Made by a program: the position numbers and the translations under genes. This document shows, one piece after another, positions 25,900 to 35,828 of a stretch of DNA of 64,000 nt. The notes beneath the pieces are model-generated. The model was not told the DNA's origin. It searched no databases and was given only the letters and a program-made list of their open reading frames with translations. This stretch comes from Tropicibacter sp. Alg240-R139 (GTDB lineage Bacteria; Pseudomonadota; Alphaproteobacteria; Rhodobacterales; Rhodobacteraceae): assembly GCF_900537075.1 (NCBI RefSeq), contig NZ_UNRA01000006.1:163430-227429 (forward strand), read 5' to 3'. Every line of letters begins with the position of its first letter. Within the stretch, counting starts at the first letter, position 1.

Positions 25900-26136
25900 A
25901 TGTTCATGACGCTGATGGGGACCGTGGTGATCGCCGGTATCGTGGGCTATGCCTCTGAACGGACCGGCTGGACCCACAACGGCATCCTGCAATCCATGAT
26001 CATCTGCATCGGCGGTGCGTTCCTGTTCTATTTCATTCGCATCATGTTCGGGATTGGCTTTGCCTCTCCGGGTATGAACGCCATCGTGTCGAGCATCGGG
26101 GCGCTGGTCATTGTTCCGTTTCACTGGCGGAACTGA
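25900..26136 (+). CDS. Small membrane protein (three segments), first of a tandem pair
   Basis: A 78-residue hydrophobic protein with three predicted membrane segments: TLMGTVVIAGIVGYASER, GILQSMIICIGGAFLFYFI and MNAIVSSIGALVIVPFHW. It resembles GlsB/YeaQ/YmgE-type stress membrane proteins in size and glycine pattern. The ATG at 25900 has AAAGGGATG upstream; it starts 13 bp after fmt. The next gene begins one base after its stop. Confidence 0.72.
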   Translation: MFMTLMGTVVIAGIVGYASERTGWTHNGILQSMIICIGGAFLFYFIRIMFGIGFASPGMNAIVSSIGALVIVPFHWRN

Positions 26137-26137
26137 C

Positions 26138-26377
26138 ATGACGATTGTGGCACTCATCGTAATCGGGGCAGCGGCCGGGTTTCTGGCCACGCGGCTGATG
26201 CGGATCGAGGCCGATATTCCCACCACCATGTTCATCGGTATCATCGGTGCGTTGATCGGTGGGTTTGTCCTGCGCGTCTTGGTCAGCGTGATGGGTATAT
26301 TGTCCGGATTCGTTGGCGCCGTAATCGGCGCGCTTTTGGTGATCTGGATTTGGAAGACCTATTTTCGCAAGCATTGA
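26138..26377 (+). CDS. GlsB/YeaQ/YmgE-type small membrane protein, second of the pair
   Basis: A 79-residue protein of three membrane segments with the family's glycine-rich pattern (IVIGAAAGFLATRLM, TTMFIGIIGALIGGFVLRV, GFVGAVIGALLVIWIWK). Family members are small, stress-linked inner-membrane proteins of unclear function. It begins one base after the preceding small membrane gene, so both are made from one transcript with fmt. Confidence 0.78.
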   Translation: MTIVALIVIGAAAGFLATRLMRIEADIPTTMFIGIIGALIGGFVLRVLVSVMGILSGFVGAVIGALLVIWIWKTYFRKH

Positions 26378-26396
26378 CTGGGGATGGAGGTCCTTA

Positions 26397-26468
26397 GGCT
26401 TTGCCCGGGTGAGCCTGGCCCAACGGGAGGAGGTGCCCCGTATGGGGCATCTACGACGGGCGGGAGTG
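26397..26468 (-). repeat. Intergenic repeat, copy 6 (short, minus orientation)
   Basis: Minus-strand reading: GCACTCCCGCCCGTCGTAGA, hairpin TGCCCC-ATAC-GGGGCA, then ACCTCCTCCCGTTGGGCC and GCCCGGG remnants. The distal arm is missing. It fills the gap between convergent genes. Confidence 0.75.
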
Positions 26469-26471
26469 CCG

Positions 26472-27101
26472 CTAACTGCGATTGCGGGGTGGGCGGCTTT
26501 TGTAGACCGGCAGGCGCCAGCCGAAGAGCAGTGATCCTGCGCGCAGGCCCCAACAAGTCAGTGCGGCCAACCCCAAAGTCGTAAGTTGTGGCAGGCTTTG
26601 CGCGTTGCCGATAAGCGCAACGCAAGAACCGACCAGGGCGCAGGTGACGTAGAGCTCTCCTTGTTTGAGAACCAACGGGATTTCGTTGCAGACCACGTCG
26701 CGCATCAATCCGCCCAGACACCCGGTCGTCATGCCCATCAGTACCACGATGACGGGCGGTTGATCTAACGTTAAGGCAACTCCCGTGCCCGCAGCCACTG
26801 CAATGGCCAATGCGAAACTGTCCAGCCAGATCAACCAGTTGTATCGACTCTCCACCAGATGGGCAGTGAAGAACACCAGCAGCGCAGCCGATGCTGCAAT
26901 CACGACATAGGTGGGTTCCCCAACCCAGAACACCGGGTGACGGTCCAGCAACAGGTCGCGCACAGTTCCCCCACCGACTGCGGTGAGACAGGCCACAAAA
27001 GCAAACCCCACCAGATCAAGCTGTGCCCGGCTGGCGACCAATGCTCCGGTCAGGGCAAAGATCAGAACCGAGGCGTAATCTAACAGGGCGAGCCCATTCA
27101 C
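26472..27101 (-). CDS. Trimeric intracellular cation channel (TRIC/UPF0126) family protein
   Basis: A 209-residue protein with two repeats of a three-helix unit, each with a glycine motif followed by arginine: [18 protein letters not shown] and [17 protein letters not shown]. This is the UPF0126 pattern of prokaryotic TRIC cation channels. I chose GTG 27101, which overlaps the rnhA stop by 4 bp (GTGA); the longer frame upstream is an Arg-rich shadow of rnhA. Ion selectivity unknown. Confidence 0.88.
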   Translation of the reverse strand: MNGLALLDYASVLIFALTGALVASRAQLDLVGFAFVACLTAVGGGTVRDLLLDRHPVFWVGEPTYVVIAASAALLVFFTAHLVESRYNWLIWLDSFALAIAVAAGTGVALTLDQPPVIVVLMGMTTGCLGGLMRDVVCNEIPLVLKQGELYVTCALVGSCVALIGNAQSLPQLTTLGLAALTCWGLRAGSLLFGWRLPVYKSRPPRNRS

Positions 27102-27565
27102 GCCTTGGTCTTCTTCGGCTTGAACGGGGCCATGCCTGCGCGGGCCAATTCGTCGGCACGTTCGTTTTCGGGATGGCCTGCATGTCCCTTGACCCATTCC
27201 CAGGTCACGTCGTGACGCTGTTGGGCTTCGTCGATACGCTGCCACAGGTCCACATTCTTTACCGGCTTTTTGGCGGCCGTTTTCCAGCCGTTCTTCTTCC
27301 AGCCAAAGATCCAGCCCGAAACGCCATTCTTCACATAGGCGCTGTCGGTGACCACGGTGATTGTCGATGGCCGCTCGAGGGCTTCAAGCGCGTTGATCGC
27401 AGCCAGCAACTCCATACGGTTGTTGGTCGTTTCCGCCTCGCCGCCCTTGAGCTCGCGCTCTTTGACGACGGTTTGGCCATCCATGGCCAGCAGCAAAGCG
27501 CCCCAACCGCCGGGGCCGGGATTGCCGGAACAGGCACCATCGGTATAGGCAAAAAGCTCAGGCAT
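27098..27565 (-). CDS. rnhA: Ribonuclease HI
   Basis: A 155-residue RNase HI with the catalytic carboxylates visible in [35 protein letters not shown] and [16 protein letters not shown], then [20 protein letters not shown]. It degrades RNA in RNA-DNA hybrids. Its start overlaps the methyltransferase stop by 8 bp and its stop overlaps the TRIC gene start, so it sits in a minus-strand operon from ispH downwards. Confidence 0.97.
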   Translation of the reverse strand: MPELFAYTDGACSGNPGPGGWGALLLAMDGQTVVKERELKGGEAETTNNRMELLAAINALEALERPSTITVVTDSAYVKNGVSGWIFGWKKNGWKTAAKKPVKNVDLWQRIDEAQQRHDVTWEWVKGHAGHPENERADELARAGMAPFKPKKTKA

Positions 27566-28157
27566 GGGTGGTCATGGTGACAAAGGTTTCAACGTTGCCG
27601 GCCAGTCCTTCGCCGTTGCCGCGTTTGGAACGGGTGACTGTAAAGCCCGCGGTTTTCAGATGGTCGCGCAATTCATCCTCGCTGAAATAGGAATAGAAAC
27701 GGCCCAGGCTGTCGCGACCCTGATCGCTGCCCAGTTTCATGCCGATGTGAAAGGCACCACCCGGTTTAAGGGCGCGATGGATGCGGGCCAGATGGGCCGG
27801 AAACTCTTCGCGCGGCGCGTGCAGTAGGCTGAAATTGGCCCAGATACCGTCATAGACCCCCTTAGCGGTCATCTGGTCAAAGGTCTCGACCCGCGCGTCG
27901 ACGCCGAAGTCGGATTTGGCCAACGACACCATCTCGGGCGAGGCATCGGTTGCGTCGACCTGCAACCCTTCGTTCTTGAACCGCGCGGCCCAATGGCCGG
28001 GGCCACAGCCCAGATCAAGGACATGTCCGCCTGCGGGGATCAGGCCCAGAAAACCGCGCAGGTCTGATTTCTGATCCACGTCCTTGGATCTGGCGAAGCC
28101 GTCCGCGTACTGCTGCGCAGCGTCGGCGTATACTTCAAGTGTTTGTTTGTCGCTCAT
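27558..28157 (-). CDS. Class I SAM-dependent methyltransferase
   Basis: A 199-residue protein with the SAM-binding motif [16 protein letters not shown] near residue 44, acidic motif [14 protein letters not shown], and [20 protein letters not shown] and [14 protein letters not shown] further on. It is a small Methyltransf_11/25-type enzyme of unknown substrate. Its start overlaps the ispH stop by 4 bp, so it is co-translated with ispH; a functional link to isoprenoids is not implied by the family. Confidence 0.9.
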   Translation of the reverse strand: MSDKQTLEVYADAAQQYADGFARSKDVDQKSDLRGFLGLIPAGGHVLDLGCGPGHWAARFKNEGLQVDATDASPEMVSLAKSDFGVDARVETFDQMTAKGVYDGIWANFSLLHAPREEFPAHLARIHRALKPGGAFHIGMKLGSDQGRDSLGRFYSYFSEDELRDHLKTAGFTVTRSKRGNGEGLAGNVETFVTMTTHA

Positions 28158-29104
28158 GCGGGCACCCGCAGAATGCGCGGGACTTTGAATTCGACATTTT
28201 CAACTGCGGTTTCAACTGTCTCAACAGTCACGTCAAAGCGCGTACAGAATGCTTCGATCACCTCGTTCACCAACAGCTCAGGCGCGGAAGCGCCGGCGGT
28301 GATGCCAACAGATGTCACGCCGTCCAATGCGCGCCAGTCGATGTTTTCGGCCCGCATAACCAGTTGCGCATAATTGCAGCCCGCTTTCGACCCGACTTCG
28401 ACCAAGCGACGCGAGTTTGAAGAGTTGGGCGCGCCCACCACCAGCATGGCACCCACCTTCGGAGCGATGGCCTTGACCGCCTCTTGCCGGTTGGTGGTGG
28501 CGTAGCAGATGTCTTCTTTGTGCGGGCCCACAATTTTGGGGAAACGCGCCTGCAGGGCGGCGACGATGTCCTTGGTGTCATCGACACTCAGCGTGGTTTG
28601 CGTGACATAGGCAATGTTGTCAGCGTCGCGCACGGGCACGGTGGCCACATCGCTGACGGTTTCGACGAGCAGAACTTCACCATCGGGAAGCTGGCCCATG
28701 GTGCCGATGGTTTCGGGGTGGCCCTTGTGGCCGATCATGATCATTTGCAAGCCGGCCTCGGAGTGGCGCTGTGCTTCGACGTGCACCTTGCTGACCAGCG
28801 GGCAGGTGGCATCGACATAGACCATGTTGCGGCGGGTGGCTTCGGCGGGGACGGATTTTGCAACGCCGTGCGCGGAAAAGATCACCGGCCGGTCGTCGGG
28901 GCAGTCGTTCAGTTCCTCGACAAACACCGCGCCTTTGTCGCGCAGGCCATCGACGACGAATTTGTTGTGCACGATCTCGTGGCGCACATAGACCGGAGCG
29001 CCCCATTTTTCGAGCGCCATTTCCACGATTTTGATGGCGCGATCGACACCGGCACAAAACCCGCGCGGGGCGGCCAGGTACAAAGTGAGGGGCTGTTTGG
29101 TCAT
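28154..29104 (-). CDS. ispH: 4-hydroxy-3-methylbut-2-enyl diphosphate reductase
   Basis: A 316-residue IspH/LytB enzyme. The three Fe-S Cys are in [26 protein letters not shown] and [18 protein letters not shown] context, with the conserved His residues [12 protein letters not shown] and [10 protein letters not shown]. It performs the last step of the MEP isoprenoid pathway. GGAGA lies before the ATG. It heads the minus-strand set ispH-methyltransferase-rnhA-TRIC. Confidence 0.96.
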   Translation of the reverse strand: MTKQPLTLYLAAPRGFCAGVDRAIKIVEMALEKWGAPVYVRHEIVHNKFVVDGLRDKGAVFVEELNDCPDDRPVIFSAHGVAKSVPAEATRRNMVYVDATCPLVSKVHVEAQRHSEAGLQMIMIGHKGHPETIGTMGQLPDGEVLLVETVSDVATVPVRDADNIAYVTQTTLSVDDTKDIVAALQARFPKIVGPHKEDICYATTNRQEAVKAIAPKVGAMLVVGAPNSSNSRRLVEVGSKAGCNYAQLVMRAENIDWRALDGVTSVGITAGASAPELLVNEVIEAFCTRFDVTVETVETAVENVEFKVPRILRVPA

Positions 29105-29282
29105 GTCGGCGTCTCCTTGTCGGGGACAGGTAAGGCTTTGGTGACCCCAGGTCCAGTGCGAGAAGTTGTCACGAATCTGACACGGGTGCCTTGTATCAAG
29201 CGGGCATTAAGTGACCTAGGTATAGATCAGCGGACTTACGGGGCCTTTTTCGACCATGTGAGTGAGCGTCGTATAGATTTGA

Positions 29283-29314
29283 AAAGACCCCGATCCGCAA
29301 AGATCGGGGTCTTT
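29283..29314. terminator. Bidirectional terminator after the NYN gene
   Basis: AAAGACCCCGATC (29283-29295) pairs perfectly with GATCGGGGTCTTT (29302-29314), a 13-bp stem with a 6-nt loop, with T-runs on both strands. It terminates the minus-strand NYN gene before the ispH promoter region. Confidence 0.9.
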
Positions 29315-29372
29315 ATTTTTGTAACGCTTGGAGCCACTGTCTGGCTTAACCGAGCAGCATTTGCAGACCCGT

Positions 29373-29948
29373 TTACTGTCCGGCAGCTGCCGCGACGCTG
29401 CGCGGTTCCATCGGCATTTCGCGCGGCGGACGTCCAATGACGTCACGCAGTTCTTCGAGCTCGATGAAGTTGTCGGCCTGGCGGCGCAGTTCGTCCGAAA
29501 TCATCGGGGGCTGGCTGCGGATGGTCGATACAACCGAAACGCGTACACCTTGACGCTGCAGGCTGGCCACCAGCGGACGGAAGTCGCCGTCGCCGGAGAA
29601 GAGCACGATGTGATCAACACGGGGCGCAAGCTCCATGGCATCGACAGTCAGTTCGATGTCCATGTTTCCCTTGACCTTACGACGGCCCATGCTGTCAGTG
29701 TATTCCTTGGCCGGCTTGGTCACCATGGTAAAGCCGTTGTAGTGCAGCCAATCGACCAATGGGCGGATTGGCGAGTATTCGTCGTTTTCGAGGAGCGCTG
29801 TGTAGTAGAACGCACGAAGCATCTTGCCGCGGCGCATGAACTCTTGGCGCAGCAGCTTGTAGTCGATATCGAAGCCCAGTGCTTTGGCGGCGGCGTAAAG
29901 ATTCGAACCGTCGATGAACAGCGCTAGCCGTTCGTCCTTGTAAAACAT
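29373..29948 (-). CDS. NYN-domain protein (LabA/DUF88-like nuclease)
   Basis: A 191-residue PIN-like NYN protein with the expected acidic residues: ALFIDGSNLYAAAKALGFD, KVKGNMDIELTVDAMEL and IVLFSGDGDFRPLVASLQRQ. Such proteins are predicted metal-dependent RNases. I chose ATG 29948 because AAGGACA precedes it and the family starts here; the 51 codons upstream in frame lie in the divergent promoter region. It ends in a strong terminator. RNA target unknown. Confidence 0.9.
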   Translation of the reverse strand: MFYKDERLALFIDGSNLYAAAKALGFDIDYKLLRQEFMRRGKMLRAFYYTALLENDEYSPIRPLVDWLHYNGFTMVTKPAKEYTDSMGRRKVKGNMDIELTVDAMELAPRVDHIVLFSGDGDFRPLVASLQRQGVRVSVVSTIRSQPPMISDELRRQADNFIELEELRDVIGRPPREMPMEPRSVAAAAGQ

Positions 29949-30079
29949 AAATATGTCCTTCCGGTATAATCCATTCGCCCTGTTGTCCGTGAGTGAGTGC
30001 TTAAATCGGCGAAATGGTGCCATTAACTTAGGAGAATTCAAGTGTACCGCAAGTATGATATCTTTATGAACGGGGGTCA

Positions 30080-30652
30080 ATGTTGACACAATTGCAGTCA
30101 AATGCGGTTATCGCATTGGGTGGAAACCTACCTTTTCTAGAAGGTACCCCTGAGGTGACCTTGCGACAAGCGACAAAGCGAATCACCGAACTTGGGATTT
30201 TGGTGCGCAGAAAGAGCCAATTTTACCGAACGCCGTGTTTTCCGCCAGGAACAGGGCCTGACTATGTAAATGCAGCGATTCGGGTGGAAACCCAGCTATC
30301 GCCCGGCGCGCTTTTGCATGTGTTGCATGACATCGAGCACGAGTTCGGGCGAGCACGCAAACAGCGATGGGGTATGCGGACGCTGGATCTGGATATTCTG
30401 CTGTTTGACGATCTGGTGCTGCCGGACCAAGACACTTTTGATCGCTGGCACGATCTGCCTATCGAAGAGCAGGTCTGCGCCACGCCGGAACACCTGATCC
30501 TGCCCCATCCTCGGTTGCAAGATCGGGCGTTTGCATTGGTTCCCACGCGCGATGTCGCGCCTGATTGGTGCCACCCGGTGAGCGGCAAGACAGTCTCTCA
30601 GATGTGTGCGGAATTGCCAGAGGATACAGTGGCTGAGGTGGTGGTGTTGTAA
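30080..30652 (+). CDS. folK: 2-amino-4-hydroxy-6-hydroxymethyldihydropteridine pyrophosphokinase
   Basis: A 190-residue [14 protein letters not shown] near the N-terminus, [19 protein letters not shown], and the signature [19 protein letters not shown], followed by [21 protein letters not shown]. It transfers pyrophosphate from ATP to the pterin in folate synthesis. It is about 20-30 residues longer than the E. coli protein because of an insertion ([17 protein letters not shown]). It precedes rpoZ by 94 bp. Confidence 0.95.
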   Translation: MLTQLQSNAVIALGGNLPFLEGTPEVTLRQATKRITELGILVRRKSQFYRTPCFPPGTGPDYVNAAIRVETQLSPGALLHVLHDIEHEFGRARKQRWGMRTLDLDILLFDDLVLPDQDTFDRWHDLPIEEQVCATPEHLILPHPRLQDRAFALVPTRDVAPDWCHPVSGKTVSQMCAELPEDTVAEVVVL

Positions 30653-30678
30653 GCCTTGGGGTCGATGTCGATTCCCGC

Positions 30679-30707
30679 TTGTCAAGCAAGGGATTCGCCC
30701 TTACATA
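30679..30707 (+). promoter_or_regulatory. Likely sigma-70-type promoter of rpoZ
   Basis: TTGTCA (30679-30684), 17-bp spacer, TACATA (30702-30707), located 40 bp before the rpoZ start. It would drive the long downstream housekeeping run. Confidence 0.5.
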
Positions 30708-30746
30708 CACCCCTTCTGGACAAGGTTTCACTTTGGAGATTGCCCA

Positions 30747-31100
30747 ATGGCCCGCGTGACGGTTGAAGACTGCGTAGACAAAGTACCGAACCGGTTTGAA
30801 CTGGTTATGCTTGCCGCCCATCGTGCGCGCGAGATTTCTGCGGGTGCGCCGATCACCGTGGACCGCGACAACGACAAGAACCCTGTCGTGTCACTGCGCG
30901 AGATCGCTGATGAGACACAGAGCGCCGCAGACCTGCGCGAGCGCTTGATCGAGAGCAATCAGACCCAGATCGAGGTCGATGAGCCCGAAGAAGATCAGAT
31001 GGCACTACTTATGGGTGCTGATTCCGACAAGCCGGCCGAGGACGACATGTCCGAAGAAAAGCTGCTGCGTGCGCTGATGGAAGCACAAGGCCAAGGCTAA
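30747..31100 (+). CDS. rpoZ: RNA polymerase omega subunit
   Basis: A 117-residue omega subunit: [53 protein letters not shown] in sequence, then an acidic tail ([17 protein letters not shown]) typical of alphaproteobacteria. Omega helps beta' folding and, with RSH alarmones, ppGpp response. GGAGA lies before ATG 30747. It is immediately upstream of the (p)ppGpp synthetase gene. Confidence 0.97.
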   Translation: MARVTVEDCVDKVPNRFELVMLAAHRAREISAGAPITVDRDNDKNPVVSLREIADETQSAADLRERLIESNQTQIEVDEPEEDQMALLMGADSDKPAEDDMSEEKLLRALMEAQGQG

Positions 31101-31127
31101 ACCGCCGCGAAAGGGTGCGGACCGGAA

Positions 31128-33260
31128 ATGATTGCAGCCGAAGATCTGATTGCGCTGGTCCGCAACTACAATCCAAAAACAAATGCTGATCGCCTTACCG
31201 ATGCCTATGATTTTGGCGAGGAGATGCATGACGGGCAGTTCCGCCACTCGGGCGAGCCCTATTTTACGCATCCTGTCGCCGTTGCCGCTATACTGACCGA
31301 GCAACGGCTGGACGATGCGACCATCATCACAGCCCTGCTCCACGACACCATTGAAGATACCAAAGCGTCTTATACCGAGGTGGCCAGGCGATATGGAGAT
31401 GAGGTCGCGATGCTGGTCGATGGTGTCACCAAGCTGACCAATCTGCAGCTGTCGAGCCGCGAGACCAAACAGGCCGAGAACTTTCGCAAGCTGTTCATGG
31501 CCATGTCCAAGGACCTGCGGGTCATTCTGGTCAAGCTGGCCGACCGCTTGCACAACATGCGCACCATCAAGGCGATGCGCCCGGAAAAGCAGGTGGTCAA
31601 GGCACGTGAAACCATGGATATCTATGCGCCGCTTGCAGGTCGCATGGGCATGCAGTGGATGCGCGAAGAGCTTGAGGATTTGGCGTTCCGTGTTTTGAAC
31701 CCCGAAGGCCGCCAGTCGATCATTCGCCGCTTTATCACGTTGCAGCGCGAAACCGGCGATGTAATCCACCGGATCACTGGCGACATGCGGTACGAGCTGG
31801 AGAAGGCAGGGATCGAAGCCGAGGTCTTTGGTCGTGCCAAGAAGCCCTATTCGATCTGGCGAAAGATGCAGGAAAAAGAACAGGGATTTTCGCGGCTCTC
31901 GGACATCTACGGTTTTCGCATCATTACCGCGTCTGAAGAGGACTGCTATCGCACTTTAGGTGCGATCCACCAGCGTTGGCGCGCGGTTCCGGGGCGGTTC
32001 AAGGATTACATCAGTCAGCCAAAATCGAATGGCTATCGCTCGATCCACACCACGGTGTCGGGGCGCGATGGCAAGCGGGTCGAGGTTCAGATCCGCACGC
32101 GGCAGATGCATGACGTGGCCGAAACCGGCGTGGCGGCGCATTGGTCCTATCGCGATGGGGTGCGCACCCAGAACCCCTTTGCCGTGGACCCGGCCAAGTG
32201 GATCGCGAACCTGACCGAACAGTTTGACAGCGAAGAAGATCACGAGGATTTCCTCGAAGCTGTGAAGCTTGAGATGTATTCGGACCAGGTGTTCTGCTTT
32301 TCGCCCAAGGGTGACGTGGTCAAGCTGCCACGCGGCGCCACACCATTGGACTACGCTTACGCCATCCACACACGGATCGGGCACGCCTGTGTCGGGGCCA
32401 AGGTCGATGGTATTCGGGTGCCGCTGTGGACACGGCTAAAGAACGGTCAGTCGGTTGATATTATCACCGCCGAAGGCCAGACGCCGCAGGTGACCTGGCT
32501 GGACATTGCCGTGACCGGCAAGGCCCGCACTGCCATCCGTCGCGCCCTGCGCGAGGTGGATCGGGAACGATTTATCAAACTGGGGCAGGAGCTTGCACGT
32601 TCAGCCTTTGAACATGTGCAACGCAAATCGACTGACAAGGCGCTGGACACGGCCGCCAAGAACCTGCGCCTGAAAAACCGGGACGAGCTGTTGGCGCGTC
32701 TTGGCAGTGCCGAGTTGACGGCGCATGACGTGGTGCAGGCCGTCTATCCCGAACTGGCACCAGATGAGGGCGATGCGATCCCATTGCGTCGGGCCGTGAT
32801 CGGCCTGGAACCGGGGCAGAGCTTTGAACGCGCGCCTTGTTGTCAGCCGCTGCCGGGCGAACGCATCCTGGGCATTACATATCGCGGCAAGGGCGTGGTG
32901 GTGCATACCATAGATTGCGACCGGCTTAGCGAGTTCGAGGACCAGAGTGAACGCTGGATCGACCTGCATTGGCACGCCGGAACCCACCCGGCCGTTTACG
33001 GGACAACGCTTGACTTGACGATTGGCAACGATGCCGGTGTCCTGGGGCGTATTTGCACATTGATTGGCGAGAAAAAGGCCAATATCTCGAACTTGGAGAT
33101 CGTGGACAGGAAACCTGATTACTACCGATTGATGGTAAACGCAGAGCTGCGGGATATTGAGCAGCTGCATTCTTTGATGTTGATGCTTGAAGCGGAGAGC
33201 GATGTTGCCGCTGTTGAACGGTATCGCGAAAAATACTCGGGGAAATCCGGGGCTAGCTAA
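31128..33260 (+). CDS. rsh: Bifunctional (p)ppGpp synthetase/hydrolase (RelA/SpoT homologue)
   Basis: A 710-residue RSH protein with all domains in order: HD hydrolase (HPVAVAAILTEQRL, LLHDTIEDT), synthetase (KPYSIWRKMQEKEQ, DIYGFRIITASEED, NGYRSIHTTVSG), TGS (VFCFSPKGDVVKLPRGATPL), zinc-finger-like Cys region (FERAPCCQPLPGERI) and C-terminal ACT (LDLTIGNDAGVLGRICTLIG). Both active sites look intact, so it should make and degrade the alarmone. It follows rpoZ by 27 bp, the usual arrangement. Confidence 0.97.
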   Translation: MIAAEDLIALVRNYNPKTNADRLTDAYDFGEEMHDGQFRHSGEPYFTHPVAVAAILTEQRLDDATIITALLHDTIEDTKASYTEVARRYGDEVAMLVDGVTKLTNLQLSSRETKQAENFRKLFMAMSKDLRVILVKLADRLHNMRTIKAMRPEKQVVKARETMDIYAPLAGRMGMQWMREELEDLAFRVLNPEGRQSIIRRFITLQRETGDVIHRITGDMRYELEKAGIEAEVFGRAKKPYSIWRKMQEKEQGFSRLSDIYGFRIITASEEDCYRTLGAIHQRWRAVPGRFKDYISQPKSNGYRSIHTTVSGRDGKRVEVQIRTRQMHDVAETGVAAHWSYRDGVRTQNPFAVDPAKWIANLTEQFDSEEDHEDFLEAVKLEMYSDQVFCFSPKGDVVKLPRGATPLDYAYAIHTRIGHACVGAKVDGIRVPLWTRLKNGQSVDIITAEGQTPQVTWLDIAVTGKARTAIRRALREVDRERFIKLGQELARSAFEHVQRKSTDKALDTAAKNLRLKNRDELLARLGSAELTAHDVVQAVYPELAPDEGDAIPLRRAVIGLEPGQSFERAPCCQPLPGERILGITYRGKGVVVHTIDCDRLSEFEDQSERWIDLHWHAGTHPAVYGTTLDLTIGNDAGVLGRICTLIGEKKANISNLEIVDRKPDYYRLMVNAELRDIEQLHSLMLMLEAESDVAAVERYREKYSGKSGAS

Positions 33261-33290
33261 CGCCAGTTTGGCACGGAAAGGAACACACGG

Positions 33291-33947
33291 GTGGTATTCA
33301 AACGCCGAGACCGACGCACGCCAGTGCAGATCGCCTCGGAATTCGTGTATCCTCGCGGTGGTTGGACCCGAGCCTTTCACTACGTCAAACACCGCGTGCG
33401 CCGCTTGCCGGATTCGCCTGAACGCATCGCGCGTGGCATTGGGGCAGGGGTTTTTGCAGCCTTTACACCGTTTTACGGCGTCCACTTTGTGATTGCAGCC
33501 CTGGCTGCCCGGATGATCAACGGCAACATTCTGGCGGCGCTGAGCGGGACGTTCTTTGGTAACCCGCTAACCTATGTCCCCATTGGTGTCATCAGCTTGA
33601 AATCGGGTCATTTCCTGTTGGGGACAGAGTTCGACGATGGCGACAAGCGCAGTTTCTTGGGCAAATTCGCGGATGCGGCTGGCGATCTCAAGGACAACAC
33701 AGTCGCGCTTTTTACGGGTCGCGAAGTAAACTGGCATGACCTGGGCGTTTTCTTTGATGAGGTTTTTTATCCCTACATGATAGGCGGGATCATTCCTGGT
33801 TTGGTCACTGGCGCCATCTGCTATTATCTGAGTGTACCGGTGATCCGCGCCTATCAGCAACGGCGCCGGGCCAGGATCAAGGCCAAGTTCGACGCCATCC
33901 GCAAAAAGGCCGAAGCCGAGGCTGACCCGCTGTCCAAAGCGGATTAG
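33291..33947 (+). CDS. DUF2062 membrane protein
   Basis: A 218-residue protein with a basic N-terminus (PVQIASEFVYPRGGWTRAFH) and the DUF2062 core SPERIARGIGAGVFAAFTPF then TFFGNPLTYVPIG, plus a membrane segment near MIGGIIPGLVTGAICYYLSV. Function unknown; in this group it often sits between rsh and pdxJ. Start GTG 33291 with GAAAGGAA upstream. Confidence 0.9.
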   Translation: MVFKRRDRRTPVQIASEFVYPRGGWTRAFHYVKHRVRRLPDSPERIARGIGAGVFAAFTPFYGVHFVIAALAARMINGNILAALSGTFFGNPLTYVPIGVISLKSGHFLLGTEFDDGDKRSFLGKFADAAGDLKDNTVALFTGREVNWHDLGVFFDEVFYPYMIGGIIPGLVTGAICYYLSVPVIRAYQQRRRARIKAKFDAIRKKAEAEADPLSKAD

Positions 33948-33980
33948 GCTCAGACTGAATTGAATAAAAGGAAGTGCAGC

Positions 33981-34727
33981 ATGTCGTGCAACAACCTGCG
34001 CCTTGGTGTGAACATCGACCACGTAGCAACCGTTCGAAACGCGCGGGGTGGGGCGTATCCCGATCCGCTACGCGCCGCCAAACTGGCCGAGGAGGCCGGG
34101 GCCGATGGTATCACGGCCCATTTGCGCGAAGACCGCCGCCACATCTCGGACGCGGATATCGATGGGCTGATGGATGTTCTGACAGTACCGCTGAATTTCG
34201 AGATGGCTGCAACGGAAGAGATGCAGAAGATCGCGTTGCGTCACAAACCCCATGCAGTCTGTATCGTGCCCGAAAAGCGCGAGGAACGCACCACCGAGGG
34301 CGGGCTTGAAGTCGCGCGTGAGGAAAACCGCCTAGCCCACTACATTGCGCCGCTGCGCGATGCGGGCTGCCGGGTTTCGATCTTTATCGCCGCTGACCGC
34401 GCCCAGATCGAAGCGGCCCATCGGATCGGGGCCGAGGTGATTGAGTTGCACACCGGTGCCTATTGCGATGCCCATGCCGAAGGTCGTTTAGACGAACGCG
34501 ACCGCGAGCTGGAAAGCCTGCGCGAAATGTCCGCTTTGGCCCGTTCACTGGGGCTTGAGGTGCACGCAGGCCACGGGTTGACCTATGATACGGTGAAACC
34601 AATTGCGGCGTTTCCTGAGGTTATGGAGCTCAACATCGGGCATTTCCTGATTGGTGAAGCAATTTTTCGGGGGATGACACCCGCGATTGAGGAGATGCGC
34701 CGCCTGATGGACGAGGCGCGCGCATGA
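33981..34727 (+). CDS. pdxJ: Pyridoxine 5'-phosphate synthase
   Basis: A 248-residue TIM-barrel enzyme: [19 protein letters not shown] at the N-terminus, [30 protein letters not shown] and [27 protein letters not shown]. It condenses aminoacetone phosphate and deoxyxylulose phosphate to PNP. I chose ATG 33981 with AAAAGGAAG upstream. Its stop overlaps the next start by 4 bp. Confidence 0.97.
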   Translation: MSCNNLRLGVNIDHVATVRNARGGAYPDPLRAAKLAEEAGADGITAHLREDRRHISDADIDGLMDVLTVPLNFEMAATEEMQKIALRHKPHAVCIVPEKREERTTEGGLEVAREENRLAHYIAPLRDAGCRVSIFIAADRAQIEAAHRIGAEVIELHTGAYCDAHAEGRLDERDRELESLREMSALARSLGLEVHAGHGLTYDTVKPIAAFPEVMELNIGHFLIGEAIFRGMTPAIEEMRRLMDEARA

Positions 34728-35347
34728 TTACGCCAGGTTTCATAGCGATCTGGATCGCTTGGCTGCTGGCTGGTGGCTCACCCGGTCCTGCCACCATGGG
34801 CATCGCCGGAACCGCGATGACCGAAGGCCGCCGATCCGGTTTGGCCTTTGCGCTTGGTATCTGCGCTGGTTCGGCCGCGTGGGGGATTGCAGCGGCTCTG
34901 GGGTTGTCTGCAATCATGTTGGCCAACGTCTGGGTGTTCGAGGTGATCCGCTACGTTGGTGTCACCTATCTGGGGTGGCTGGCGACTAAGGCTCTATTGC
35001 GTGCCTTGCGGCCGGATGAGGTTGCACTTGGCAACCCAGTCAAAGGTTCGCTTGGCACGGTTTTTTGCAAGGGGGCGGCGATCCACTTGACCAACCCCAA
35101 GGCGATCCTGAGTTGGGGATCGATCTATGCCATCGTGGCACCAAACGACGCGAGCCTAGCCATGCTTTTGGGCTATTTTGCGATGCTCTACTCCGGGTCT
35201 TTGCTGATCTTCATTGGCTATGCGTTCCTGTTCTCTTCGGCCCGAATGGTCAGCGGCTACCGACGCGCGCGGCGTTGGTTTGATCTGGCTTTTGCCGGGT
35301 TCTTTGGGTTGGCTAGCTATAAAATCCTGACTGTTCGGCTGTCATGA
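34724..35347 (+). CDS. LysE-family amino-acid exporter
   Basis: A 207-residue membrane protein with six predicted segments and the LysE/RhtB start [23 protein letters not shown] (in two parts) and [15 protein letters not shown] motif in the middle. LysE proteins export amino acids. It is inserted between pdxJ and acpS with 4-bp overlaps on both sides, so it is tightly coupled to housekeeping genes although its substrate is unknown. Confidence 0.9.
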   Translation: MITPGFIAIWIAWLLAGGSPGPATMGIAGTAMTEGRRSGLAFALGICAGSAAWGIAAALGLSAIMLANVWVFEVIRYVGVTYLGWLATKALLRALRPDEVALGNPVKGSLGTVFCKGAAIHLTNPKAILSWGSIYAIVAPNDASLAMLLGYFAMLYSGSLLIFIGYAFLFSSARMVSGYRRARRWFDLAFAGFFGLASYKILTVRLS

Positions 35348-35763
35348 TTTTGGGCATCGGCACGGATCTCGCAAACATCGAACGTATCCAAGGCACCTTG
35401 GACCGCTTTGGCGACCGGTTTCGCAATCGTGTGTTCACCGACATCGAACAGCGTAAGGCAGAGCGGCGCCAAGATACCGCCGGAACCTATGCCAAACGGT
35501 GGGCCGCGAAAGAGGCGTGTTCCAAGGCGCTTGGCACGGGTCTGCGCATGGGGATTGCGTGGAAAGACATGGCCGTCACAAACCTGCGCACGGGGCAGCC
35601 AGTGATGCATGTCACAGGCTGGGCAGCCGAGCGTTTGAACGAGATGACGCCAGATGGACACGAGGCTATTATTCACGTCACTTTGACCGATGATCACCCC
35701 TGGGCGCAGGCCTTTGTTGTGATCGAGGCGCGCCCTATAGCCGATCCTCTGCGGGAACCTTGA
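35344..35763 (+). CDS. acpS: Holo-[acyl-carrier-protein] synthase
   Basis: A 139-residue Acp[20 protein letters not shown] with the metal-binding Asp, and [17 protein letters not shown] with the catalytic Glu/Lys, [18 protein letters not shown] at the C-terminus. It transfers phosphopantetheine to ACP. Overlaps the LysE gene by 4 bp and is followed by lepB after 65 bp. Confidence 0.96.
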   Translation: MILGIGTDLANIERIQGTLDRFGDRFRNRVFTDIEQRKAERRQDTAGTYAKRWAAKEACSKALGTGLRMGIAWKDMAVTNLRTGQPVMHVTGWAAERLNEMTPDGHEAIIHVTLTDDHPWAQAFVVIEARPIADPLREP

Positions 35764-35828
35764 CTTACCCTGAACCCACCCGCATGTAGCCCCAACACTT
35801 TATTAGATCGATTGGATCGGAGAACCGA

